DNA from: a virus
IMG/VR virus record: IMGVR_UViG_3300050821_004627
Coordinates: 1 to 61,475 of that record
Direction: 5' to 3' (one strand)
DNA length: 61,475 bases
The notes beneath the pieces were generated by a model. It saw nothing but the letters and a program-made list of their open reading frames with translations, did no database searches and was not told where the DNA came from. The stretch's first letter is position 1, and the number at the start of each line of letters is the position of its first letter. Below, piece by piece: positions 48,540 to 55,523 of the stretch. The position numbers were made by a program, and so were the translations under genes.

Positions 48540-48569
48540 ATACTATCTTACTTCTTATAAGGGGGTCAA
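48540..48569 (-). promoter_or_regulatory. Promoter TTGACC-18-TAGTAT
   Basis: On the minus strand TTGACC (48564-48569) is spaced 18 bases from TAGTAT (48540-48545), about 30 bases ahead of GTG 48510. It lies in a 212-base AT-rich gap (48511-48722) that separates the UDG operon from the regulator operon; I see no gene in that gap. Confidence 0.65.
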
Positions 48570-48722
48570 CTACTAATATCCACCTATCAATAGATAATGC
48601 GGTTGCGGCGCAAAAAGTGGCCTTTTTAGCCCTAATTGGCTATACGTGAATTCGCAATCCTGCAACTCCAAAATTTTCACCATTACACAGTTGAATCTTT
48701 GTGGTTGTAACATGAGTTTTAC

Positions 48723-50249
48723 TTATCGTACTTTGTACCCATCCAGCCACTTTTTTAGCCTAATCGTGGCGTCGGCATCCGAACATGCATAAGGCAGTAG
48801 TGCCAGTTCGGGAGCCGAACCTATACTAAGAACCGGGAGGGGGCCTAAAAACCCCTCTAATAGGTCCTTTTCATACCCATGCCACTCCTCAAAGGTCTTC
48901 CAGGGATCGGTAGGGGTCCCATCCCCCTGATCCTCCCACTTGCCCTCTAGGAGCTTGGAATTGAGCAATTTAACCTTCCTATATGTGAGGCCTAATGACT
49001 TATCTTGTTTAGTAGCAATGACTTTGGTGTACTTCTCACACCATTTCTCCCCACACAATAGACACCCCCCAGTCCTTTTTCCGCTCTTCCCCCTCTCCTG
49101 GTGCTCATGTTGCGGATGCCCGCATTTGCACCAATCTTTGTTTTTTGGTTCGGCAGGAGAAAGAAGATCCTCCGCGTCCATGAGCCAACTGATGACCTGG
49201 GGGATGACAAAAGGAAGGCAAGTGTCCTTAAAACTCTTCATTTCCATGTGGAGGTGCCTAAAAGCCAGGGATTTGAGGCCTAGGGAGCCACGAGCGGCGT
49301 TAGATCCGGCTTCCTCATTGTCGTCCCCACCCCCTCCTAGCCCCAGGTCATAGGCCCGGATCATGGTATCGACGAATCGGCCTGGGGGAGGGTACACTAG
49401 ACCCATTTTGGTCCTAACTTCTACGTCATGGAGCCAGTTGTGGAAGGCCATGAGGGGACGGCGGCATTGGAGGTAGCCGTGATAGGCCCTGAGGACCTTT
49501 TCATTGGTGGCGTAGATGAGGCGGGCAGTACCAGGAGTATGAGAGAAGGTTAGGCAATAGGGGGTGCCATCGGGGAGGTTCTCTGTGTCCTCGGCTAGGT
49601 CCCAGTAATGCTCCCTGCTAGGTAGGTAGTCATTTAGTTCGGCAACCGAATTGATGATCTGGTAATCGGGGGAGGGGTAGGGGTCCTGGGGATAGGCAAC
49701 AGTCCCCTGGTCCAGATCCTTAATGAGTCGGCCTAGGGCCTGGAAGTCTCTCCTGAGGGGGATCATAGCTGCCGTAGACCTCAATCCATAGGCGGGGTGA
49801 AACATGGCCATATGAATCCCCTCCCATCCAGCATATTTGGCAGGGCGGGGGATGCCGTGGTGGAGCATTAGGTCAGTGCCTGGGAAGAGGGAGGCAGAGA
49901 CGGCCCCCATGGTTACGATGATCTGGGGCTGGAGTCGCTCTAGATACTGAGGGAGGTGAGTGGAGGCACAGATCTGGGCCTGCTCAGGGGATGGGTTCTT
50001 GTAGGCTTGGTTCGAGCAGAGCATAGGATTCGCAACTGCCACTTGGTCACGGAATAGACGGGCCAGTGGGAGGTATTGGTCATTAAGCTCTTGGCCGGAT
50101 TGCCCTCGGTCAGCGAAGGGGATACCTTGACGGTCTTCAGCAGTGCTCGGCGCTTCTCCCAGAAACAACACACGGCATGGAAGTGGACCTGACGGGTAGA
50201 TTGGATTCCTGCGGGGCACGCATGGACAAACACTACAACGTATGCTCAT
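48723..50249 (-). CDS. Uracil-DNA glycosylase fused to 3'-5' exonuclease with zinc insertion
   Basis: 508 residues. N-terminal 170: family-4/5-type UDG with a Cys cluster (CSVCPC), motif LGEAPSTAEDRQGIPF and the HPAYGLR catalytic/product loop. Residues 190-500: DnaQ-like exonuclease of the DNA polymerase I type, with DLAEDTEN (Asp/Glu pair), FHNWLHDVE, LKSLAFRHL and the last motif YACSDADATIRL (DEDDy). A zinc-knuckle insertion (CKCGHPQHEH...CLLCGEKWC, about 355-390) splits the exonuclease. It likely proofreads for the separate polymerase and removes uracil. A perfect palindrome and an exact 13-mer lie inside. ATGA overlap with the HNH gene. Confidence 0.85.
   Translation of the reverse strand: MSIRCSVCPCVPRRNPIYPSGPLPCRVLFLGEAPSTAEDRQGIPFADRGQSGQELNDQYLPLARLFRDQVAVANPMLCSNQAYKNPSPEQAQICASTHLPQYLERLQPQIIVTMGAVSASLFPGTDLMLHHGIPRPAKYAGWEGIHMAMFHPAYGLRSTAAMIPLRRDFQALGRLIKDLDQGTVAYPQDPYPSPDYQIINSVAELNDYLPSREHYWDLAEDTENLPDGTPYCLTFSHTPGTARLIYATNEKVLRAYHGYLQCRRPLMAFHNWLHDVEVRTKMGLVYPPPGRFVDTMIRAYDLGLGGGGDDNEEAGSNAARGSLGLKSLAFRHLHMEMKSFKDTCLPFVIPQVISWLMDAEDLLSPAEPKNKDWCKCGHPQHEHQERGKSGKRTGGCLLCGEKWCEKYTKVIATKQDKSLGLTYRKVKLLNSKLLEGKWEDQGDGTPTDPWKTFEEWHGYEKDLLEGFLGPLPVLSIGSAPELALLPYACSDADATIRLKKWLDGYKVR
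48806..48820. repeat. Perfect palindrome GTTCGG-GAG-CCGAAC
   Basis: Second perfect six-base-arm copy of the site at 4892, within the 3' end of the UDG-exonuclease gene. Confidence 0.55.
49149..49161 (+). repeat. Dispersed 13-mer TTCGGCAGGAGAA, exact copy
   Basis: In the UDG-exonuclease gene, in frame for L-S-P-A-E at the border of the zinc insertion. Confidence 0.85.
49637..49651. repeat. Near palindrome GTTCGG-CAA-CCGAAT
   Basis: One mismatch from the perfect palindromes at 4892 and 48806; between the UDG and exonuclease halves. Confidence 0.4.
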
Positions 50250-50812
50250 TTTTTGAGTGCTCTGATCCTGTCCTCAATTTCATTACTGCTAATTACCAAT
50301 CCAATGCCTAGGATGACTATAGTGCGTGTCTGAGGATCATCCGGCACAGGCACATTGTTCTTCTCCATGAATCTAAATACAGCTTGACTGTGAAGTGCAC
50401 ACAAACAATGAGCACCATGTATATCGTCAACTCCGCAAGCCATACACGGCCCTCTATGTGCACGATGTAGTGACGTATGTGTCTGGGTGTCTATCAACAT
50501 TAGATTGTCTATGCTGTTATCGGTTTTGTTTTCATTCTTGTGATGTACCAGTTCGGTTGCTAGTAGTCTGCGCCCCAGGTGACGCTCCATCACATACCGA
50601 TGCTCGGCTACAACTCTACCATCAGCAGTACGCAGATATAGATACCCCTTGTGTTCCCATGTTTCGCTATCCTTTCTTACAGATCCCTTAGCAGGCGTAT
50701 TCATGGGCAGGCCGTTTGCCACACGTTGATAGTGCATGCCACAAAGACCCTTGGATAGATGTTTTCTGGTGCAACCTTCAATAGTACATGTGTAATGTGT
50801 TCTGGCTGGCAT
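50246..50812 (-). CDS. HNH homing endonuclease
   Basis: 188 residues. N-terminal zinc-binding C-x4-C motif (CTIEGCTRKHLSKGLCGMH), then the HNH core EHRYVMERHLGRRLLATELVHHKNENKTDNSIDNL (His pair and Asn of the beta-beta-alpha metal fold) and a C-terminal Cys/His segment. It lies between a 32-codon leftover of a UDG start (50818-50916) and the real UDG start, which overlaps its stop. Confidence 0.85.
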   Translation of the reverse strand: MPARTHYTCTIEGCTRKHLSKGLCGMHYQRVANGLPMNTPAKGSVRKDSETWEHKGYLYLRTADGRVVAEHRYVMERHLGRRLLATELVHHKNENKTDNSIDNLMLIDTQTHTSLHRAHRGPCMACGVDDIHGAHCLCALHSQAVFRFMEKNNVPVPDDPQTRTIVILGIGLVISSNEIEDRIRALKK

Positions 50813-50817
50813 ATCTA

Positions 50818-50916
50818 TTATCGGTCTCCTAGGAACAGGATTCGGCAGGGGGAGGGACCAGAGGGGAGGATAGGGTTACGGCCTTTAGTGCAGGGGCAGA
50901 TAGAGCATCTAGTCAA
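50818..50916 (-). pseudogene. Remnant of the 5' end of a UDG gene
   Basis: 32 codons starting TTG directly after the stop of 50917 (TGATTG) and ending TAA just before the HNH gene. The peptide (RCSICPC...RNPI...PCRILFLG) matches 21 of 31 residues of the UDG N-terminus at 50249 (RCSVCPC...RNPI...PCRVLFLG). It looks like the original gene start, cut off by insertion of the HNH cassette, which supplied its own diverged UDG start. Confidence 0.75.
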
Positions 50917-51225
50917 TCAGGTTCCTTTCCTGGTTACCGAGTCCACATTAGGATCAAAATGGAACTTGTGATTTTGTGGGGCCTCGCTCTCCAGAAAGGC
51001 GTAATTAGAGATGTTGAGGAGGTGCTCCATGTTCCCTGTATTCTCATAAGCCTCTAGCTCTAACTTGAGTCGGGTCATGTACTTTTTGCGGCGGTTGGGG
51101 GGACCATAACGGAGATGTCCCACGGCGATACGATTAGCTGTGAGCTGGAGGAAGGTAAAGAAGGGGCGGTAGGTGAGAGCACTAACGCATATGTCATAGG
51201 GGATGGAGATGAGGCGGTCGGGCAT
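50917..51225 (-). CDS. Conserved phage-type hypothetical protein
   Basis: 102 residues with HLRYGPPNRRKKYMTRL and NTGNMEHLLNISNYA, a pattern I associate with a small phage protein of unknown function found in replication operons. ATG 51225. Coupled to the former UDG start downstream. Confidence 0.65.
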   Translation of the reverse strand: MPDRLISIPYDICVSALTYRPFFTFLQLTANRIAVGHLRYGPPNRRKKYMTRLKLELEAYENTGNMEHLLNISNYAFLESEAPQNHKFHFDPNVDSVTRKGT

Positions 51226-51271
51226 CTATCTGGACCTCTTTAGGCGCTTTGGACGGATTCTCATGTTCGTC

Positions 51272-51541
51272 CTATACATTCCGCACGCGCCACGATTCTC
51301 CGGGTACTGTGCCGTCCCAGTAAGCAATTCTCAATTCATTCTTGATGGTTTCGCCGACGATACGGATGATTCTCAGATTTTGAGAGCCCCAAGTTACAAT
51401 TCCATCCAGCACTTCCACCGGCCTCGGATCGGGTACGACGCCAGTGCCTTTGCAGATGCAATTTGGAAATCGCGTAAAACAAGTCGGGCACGGCTTCGTG
51501 TGGTCAGTTTCGAGCTTCCCAGACCAATCGAGTGTGTTCAT
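51272..51541 (-). CDS. Hypothetical zinc-binding protein
   Basis: 89 residues; CPTCFTRFPNCICKGTG resembles half of a DnaJ-type zinc finger, followed by a beta domain (LRIIRIVGETIKNELRI). Sits beside the J-domain gene, which may be no accident. Confidence 0.6.
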   Translation of the reverse strand: MNTLDWSGKLETDHTKPCPTCFTRFPNCICKGTGVVPDPRPVEVLDGIVTWGSQNLRIIRIVGETIKNELRIAYWDGTVPGESWRVRNV

Positions 51542-51549
51542 ATAATAAT

Positions 51550-51984
51550 TTATTTAATTCCTATCATCTGGTCGTAGTTCTTACGCTTCTGGGGATGGCT
51601 CAAGATGTCATGAGCATGATTCAGGTACTTGATCGTCTCCTCGCTACCCCCCTCTTTGTCTGGGTGATGGCGTTTAGAGAGGGATCTCCAGGCAGCGGTG
51701 ATGACCTCGGGGGATGCCTTAGGAGAGATCTCTAGGATATCGTAGAGAGTCACAGTCCTGGGGGCAGTGGCAGAGGCCTGAGATTGGGCCTTGCCCTGCG
51801 CCTGGGCTTTGGTCCGACGCACATAATCCTGGACTTGAGGCAGGGGGAGGGGAGAGTTAGGCAGGAATCTCTCTAAGACAGCTTGAAACATCTGGTCCAT
51901 GGCTTGGGAGAGATGGGAGGCCATTAGCTCCTCAAGAGAAGGGGGCTGGGAGAGGGAGCGGCGTTTAGTGGGTTTCTTAGGCAT
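51550..51984 (-). CDS. J-domain protein
   Basis: 144 residues from ATG 51984. The C-terminal 65 residues are a J-domain: LYDILEISPKASPEVITAAW, the invariant HPD in KRHHPDKEGGS, then YLNHAHDILSHPQKRKNYD. The N-terminal half is basic then Gln/Ala-rich. J-domains stimulate DnaK ATPase; the protein probably recruits host DnaK for replication or assembly. Confidence 0.9.
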   Translation of the reverse strand: MPKKPTKRRSLSQPPSLEELMASHLSQAMDQMFQAVLERFLPNSPLPLPQVQDYVRRTKAQAQGKAQSQASATAPRTVTLYDILEISPKASPEVITAAWRSLSKRHHPDKEGGSEETIKYLNHAHDILSHPQKRKNYDQMIGIK

Positions 51985-52186
51985 TGGATTCAAGTACCTT
52001 CCTGGCTAAAACTAGCTTCTCGGAATCCACCAATACAGCAGCAGGATAGTATAAGGACCCAACCCAACCGTAGAGTGGGTCACGGTAACGGTTTTTTCTA
52101 ACCTCGGGCGTCCACAGTGGTAATATTCTTAGGACTTCCTCCAGTTCATGTATCCTGGTCCGTAGTTTTTCTACTTCCTGACTCAT
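51977..52186 (-). CDS. Hypothetical coiled-coil protein
   Basis: 69 residues from ATG 52186, which overlaps the stop of the XPF-tail remnant (ATGA). Coiled-coil start (EVEKLRTRIHELEEVLRIL) and aromatic C-terminal half (YGWVGSLYYPAAV). Unknown. Confidence 0.65.
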   Translation of the reverse strand: MSQEVEKLRTRIHELEEVLRILPLWTPEVRKNRYRDPLYGWVGSLYYPAAVLVDSEKLVLARKVLESNA

Positions 52187-52308
52187 AATTCTTCTCCTGG
52201 GTCCTTCCATACCCCTCTCAATTGATCAAATGCCCGTTTAGCCAGGACCTTGCCGAATCCTGGAATTGTCTGCCATTCAGCCGGACCCGCTAATAACAAC
52301 CTAAGCAT
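52183..52308 (-). pseudogene. Remnant of the 3' end of the XPF-like gene
   Basis: 41 codons: the last 32 (AEWQTIPGFGKVLAKRAFDQ... GEEL) match about 19 of 32 residues of the XPF-like C-terminus (EQWETIKPGIGKVMAKRCWEQ... GEEL). It keeps the ATGA overlap with the downstream gene, so it is probably the original gene end, displaced when the HNH cassette arrived with its own tail. It may still be translated from ATG 52308, which overlaps the HNH stop. Confidence 0.75.
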
Positions 52309-52777
52309 CGTTGTCCTTTCTATGTATCTCACCATGACACAGGGTACACAACCATTCAACGGACAACGGCTTAGAATAGTCGGCATGATGCCCATGTACT
52401 GGGCCACGACGCCCGCAACGTGAACACTTGCTAGGACGTTTGATTTGTCCCTGGTCTATGGCCGATCTCAGTAAACGACGGGCTTTACGCTTGGCCGTGT
52501 ACCTGTGTAGCCTAGCCCTCTCTTTGAGCTTGTAAGATAGCTTACGGAACTTCTCACGGCTGGACGCACGCACTCTCTCCCTATTTTTGATGTAGTATTT
52601 TCTATACTTGGCCCGCATCCTTTGTGCATTTTTGGGGTAGTATTCCTTCATGTACTGGCGCATGTGGGCATTCTTACAAGGCTTGCATGTTCCAGTTACT
52701 CCCCCAGCACATCCCTTATTTTTTACGAACTCGTACAAGGGCTTAGTTTGTCCACACTTAGAGCACGTTTTAGTCAC
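52301..52777 (-). CDS. HNH homing endonuclease
   Basis: 158 residues from GTG 52777, overlapping the XPF-like stop (GTGA) with GGCGAGGAG upstream. Zinc-ribbon start (CSKCGQTKPLYEF...CKPCKN), a long basic helical linker (KRKARRLLRSAI), and C-terminal CSRCGRRGPVHGHHADYSKPLSVEWLCTLCHGEIH, the HNH/zinc fold. Inserted at the 3' end of the XPF-like gene. Confidence 0.85.
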   Translation of the reverse strand: MTKTCSKCGQTKPLYEFVKNKGCAGGVTGTCKPCKNAHMRQYMKEYYPKNAQRMRAKYRKYYIKNRERVRASSREKFRKLSYKLKERARLHRYTAKRKARRLLRSAIDQGQIKRPSKCSRCGRRGPVHGHHADYSKPLSVEWLCTLCHGEIHRKDNDA

Positions 52778-53592
52778 AACTCCTCGCCTTTCTCCCTCCA
52801 AATTCCACGGATTTGTTCCCAACACCTTTTAGCCATCACCTTACCGATCCCTGGCTTGATCGTCTCCCACTGTTCCACGGATGCATTGGCTAGGTCCAAT
52901 CCGGTCTGGAACTTATTAGCCACGGCCCCAGACTTGGTCCATCCAATTCCAGCCAAGTCAGCCGCCCACTTCCGTACAAGCCCCGCTTTCCCCAGTGTGG
53001 CCAATGTCTGAGGCACATGCATAGCTTCATGGCTATGGTGCTGCTCATAAGGCTTCTGGTAGTGGCTATAGAGGCTTAGGATCTGGGCACAAGTCTCATA
53101 ATCGGTATTCGTCCTCCTCACTCTCACCCTGGTCATCTGCTCCAGGGTACAGCAAAAATGATCCAATTCCGTGTACCTAAAGGTCTGAGTACTCCCACAC
53201 GTAACTGGTACCCATTTACCACCCATCGTATCCCCTAATGGATGCGCGTGAGTCACCAGAGCCTCTAGTTCTCCTGCCGGACCACAGCGATGGTGGCCCT
53301 CGATTATGAGATAGCATTGGTCGTAGAGGTCGAGCATCTCGGGGAGCTGGTGGCCAGAGTAGCGGCCAGACCTAATGCTATTCATCATGTCACGAAGGCG
53401 CTTGCGCTCGATCCCGATCATGAGGCGTTTAGATGAGGGGCCTAGGCCGTCGAAGCAGATGTCGCCACCGAGGAGGCGGGAAGAGGTCACGGGAGGGGGT
53501 ACTTGGCTCTTAGATCTACAGAGGACTTGGGCTAGGTCCTGGAGGATGGGGATAAGTTCGATGGAGCCTATGCGGTCGTCTACGGTGATCAC
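52774..53592 (-). CDS. XPF/ERCC4-type structure-specific nuclease
   Basis: 272 residues from GTG 53592. The nuclease core shows VDDRIGS (first Asp), GGDICFDG, and the signature IGIERKRLRDMMNSI (ERKR-x2-D), then SGRYSGHQLPEMLDLYDQCYLIIEG. The C-terminus has a helix-hairpin-helix (IGWTKSGAVANKF and IKPGIGKVMAKRCWE). The family cuts branched DNA; here it would resolve replication or recombination intermediates. A near 13-mer (53269-53281) lies inside. The last 33 codons probably came with the HNH cassette. Confidence 0.85.
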   Translation of the reverse strand: MITVDDRIGSIELIPILQDLAQVLCRSKSQVPPPVTSSRLLGGDICFDGLGPSSKRLMIGIERKRLRDMMNSIRSGRYSGHQLPEMLDLYDQCYLIIEGHHRCGPAGELEALVTHAHPLGDTMGGKWVPVTCGSTQTFRYTELDHFCCTLEQMTRVRVRRTNTDYETCAQILSLYSHYQKPYEQHHSHEAMHVPQTLATLGKAGLVRKWAADLAGIGWTKSGAVANKFQTGLDLANASVEQWETIKPGIGKVMAKRCWEQIRGIWREKGEEL

Positions 53593-53684
53593 TAGAGGGT
53601 CCTTAGACTCTGTAATTCACTTTGCCGTAACTACGATTGCATTCTGTGCTGCCAGCTTCCCAAAACTCATGTCTCCCGATATCG

Positions 53685-53804
53685 TCAGTTTCCCCGTCTG
53701 GCCACAAACATACCCAGCACCAGTAATCCAAAAATGCACCCCACAACTCCTTCGGCTCCATTTGTCGCTTGAGTGAGAAATAGTCCCTTGTACAGTCTCC
53801 TCAT
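53685..53804 (-). CDS. Small membrane protein (39 aa)
   Basis: ATG 53804 overlaps the stop of the wHTH gene (ATGA). One membrane helix (VVGCIFGLLVLGMFVA) ends in ARRGN. Overlap plus hydrophobic profile support it better than the longer frame in the same place. Between 53593 and 53684 I see nothing convincing. Confidence 0.55.
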   Translation of the reverse strand: MRRLYKGLFLTQATNGAEGVVGCIFGLLVLGMFVARRGN

Positions 53805-54076
53805 TTAGTAGGAAGCGGGCTTCCAAAAAGGGGCTGATAGACATACCCAGCACGACGGCTCAACCCATTGCGCCTGATTGTAATGGCCTGCTCGTTGTGG
53901 AGCGCCTCAATCTGGGCCGCAACAAATTCCTTAGGTGTACCGCTGAAGTGTTTTTGTATCTCTCTAAGAGATGCCTGCTCACGGCGTTTCAGGAAAGTCA
54001 TAATTGCTGCGTGCATTGAAACAGATGCTTTCGAGAAGTCTACCCGTCTATTGGCTTGTGCGCGTGATGCGTTCAT
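53801..54076 (-). CDS. Winged-helix DNA-binding protein
   Basis: 91 residues. A winged-helix fold is suggested by MHAAIMTFLKRREQASLREIQKHFSGTPKEFVAAQIEAL (three helices) and the wing ITIRRNGLSRRAGYVY. Likely regulator of the recombination operon. Confidence 0.65.
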   Translation of the reverse strand: MNASRAQANRRVDFSKASVSMHAAIMTFLKRREQASLREIQKHFSGTPKEFVAAQIEALHNEQAITIRRNGLSRRAGYVYQPLFGSPLPTK

Positions 54077-54132
54077 GCTTTCACTATGAACTATTGTTTT
54101 GAGCTGTGCAATAGACCAGATATACTAGAAAG

Positions 54133-54396
54133 TTACTTAGACTCTGGGCTAAGTGTCACTACCTCTACAGGAACCAGCTTCATCTCCCTAATCGACACAT
54201 GCGCCACCCCTTTGTACTTCTCATCTACCCCCTCTAACACAGCCTTGGCCCACTTCCTAGCACTCTCTAACGAGCTATCGAAGCTCTGTTGATTAGCAGG
54301 GCTAATCGTAATAGTCCCATGCTTATCCTCTCCTTGTTTATCAGGGACCCCCATGAGGATCGAGTGATACTTACCGGCCTGCCTACCATTCGTCAT
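54133..54396 (-). CDS. Hypothetical protein
   Basis: 87 residues; beta start with HGTITISPANQQSF and a helical middle (SSLESARKWAKAVLEGV). ATGA-type overlap with the zinc-ribbon gene. Unknown. Confidence 0.6.
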   Translation of the reverse strand: MTNGRQAGKYHSILMGVPDKQGEDKHGTITISPANQQSFDSSLESARKWAKAVLEGVDEKYKGVAHVSIREMKLVPVEVVTLSPESK

Positions 54397-54554
54397 TCAG
54401 TGGCCTCTTTGTTAGTTGTTACACCTATCCCACATTCATTACATATGAAGGCTTCCACAGAAGTAACTTCCGGGAAGGCATTAACCGTAGAACACACTGG
54501 GCACTTAGCCTTTAACATCAGATCCTCTACATAGGTGCTGGTGATCGGCGTCAT
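54393..54554 (-). CDS. Zinc-ribbon protein (53 aa)
   Basis: Two CxxC pairs (CPVC and CNEC) 21 residues apart form a clean zinc ribbon. ATG 54554 overlaps the stop of 54551 and has GGAGAG eight bases upstream; its stop overlaps ATG 54396. Probably a small DNA- or protein-binding factor. Confidence 0.65.
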   Translation of the reverse strand: MTPITSTYVEDLMLKAKCPVCSTVNAFPEVTSVEAFICNECGIGVTTNKEATE

Positions 54555-54904
54555 ATCCATGACTCTCCTATCCGTTCATAGGTCTGTGAACTCTCCCGGC
54601 TGTAGATCCTAATCAACGCTAGGTACTTCATCTTGTGATCGAATCCTCTGCCCTGCGTCTCCTCTTTAATCAGATGGTCAGCAGTCATCACAGCGCATTC
54701 TTTGTTAGAGAAGTGGTAGACCTGGGACTGGTCCCTGATGATTATGGAGAAGGGGTGATGAGCTAAGCTGATTGAGCCCCCCTCTCGATTCACAGGACCA
54801 GGGCTGATGTGCAGGCGGGGCAGGTGAGAGGGAGTACCTAGGTAATCCAGGGCATCGGTATCTAGGCCGCCGTTTAGGGCTTTGTTGTAGTGATGCTCGG
54901 CCAC
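54551..54904 (-). CDS. Hypothetical protein
   Basis: 117 residues, His-rich start, beta-rich centre (GSISLAHHPFSIIIRDQ). Unknown; in operon with Sak4-like gene. Confidence 0.6.
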   Translation of the reverse strand: MAEHHYNKALNGGLDTDALDYLGTPSHLPRLHISPGPVNREGGSISLAHHPFSIIIRDQSQVYHFSNKECAVMTADHLIKEETQGRGFDHKMKYLALIRIYSRESSQTYERIGESWI

Positions 54905-54906
54905 AG

Positions 54907-55107
54907 TTATCGGTCCTCCTTAGGGGTCATCAGTGTAGTGGTGGTCTTGATCATAGGAGTCCCACATTGATGGGGCATATTGAGCATGGCCATGAAGCTA
55001 GGGACCTTGGCCGTGCATAGGGGCAGCTCACTGGAGTTGTATGGCAGGGCTACTATGGTCCCGTGTTCGGGGCATAGCCAGATGGCAAAGAATTTTTGAT
55101 CAGTCAT
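54907..55107 (-). CDS. Hypothetical protein
   Basis: 66 residues with CPEHG and later C and HQC, a possible zinc site. Overlaps the next gene by 8 bases. Unknown. Confidence 0.6.
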   Translation of the reverse strand: MTDQKFFAIWLCPEHGTIVALPYNSSELPLCTAKVPSFMAMLNMPHQCGTPMIKTTTTLMTPKEDR

Positions 55108-55288
55108 TAGTGTGTGCCTCTCGTACTTCTATTTCCAATTTGGTGAATCCAGCGGTAGGCTCATACCTCACATCATAGCCACTGACTTGTTGTGTGTCCG
55201 GGAATCCTGGACCGATACCGTCTCTCCAGGTAAGCCGGGTTCTAATCCAGATTTTGATTGTCTTAGTTGTAGGCATTGTATCAGACAT
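55100..55288 (-). CDS. Hypothetical beta-rich protein
   Basis: 62 residues, mostly strands (TIKIWIRTRLTWRDG...KLEIEVRE). Overlaps both neighbours. Unknown. Confidence 0.6.
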   Translation of the reverse strand: MSDTMPTTKTIKIWIRTRLTWRDGIGPGFPDTQQVSGYDVRYEPTAGFTKLEIEVREAHTND

Positions 55289-55523
55289 TGGGGAACCTCT
55301 CCTCTACTACGGCTAGGGCAGCATCGGCTACGTTTAATGCGCTCTGGGCTAGTTCATCGGCCTCCATGCGGGTTAGAGACTTGACTCGGTCATCATCGCT
55401 GGAGAGCAGGGCATTGAGGGCATCAGTGAATAGCCCTAGCCATAGGTCGCGTGATTCATTGATGCGGCGCTTGGAGAGCTGACGGGTGTGTGAAAGATTT
55501 GGCGCGGTTAACTTCTTTTTCAT
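55281..55523 (-). CDS. Hypothetical helical protein
   Basis: 80 residues from ATG 55523 (ATGA overlap with the Sak4-like gene). Basic start then long helices (SALNVADAALAVVEERF). Possibly a helper of the ATPase. Unknown. Confidence 0.6.
   Translation of the reverse strand: MKKKLTAPNLSHTRQLSKRRINESRDLWLGLFTDALNALLSSDDDRVKSLTRMEADELAQSALNVADAALAVVEERFPNV

Noticed and set aside
50246-52825. Group I introns carrying HNH genes in UDG and XPF-like genes
   Set aside because: Both host genes are complete with their own start or end next to the HNH gene, overlaps are ATGA/GTGA, and the leftover pieces duplicate rather than complete the genes.
53617-53853. A 78-residue frame at this place
   Set aside because: It overlaps the wHTH gene deeply, whereas a 39-residue membrane-protein frame has the precise ATGA junction seen throughout the genome.
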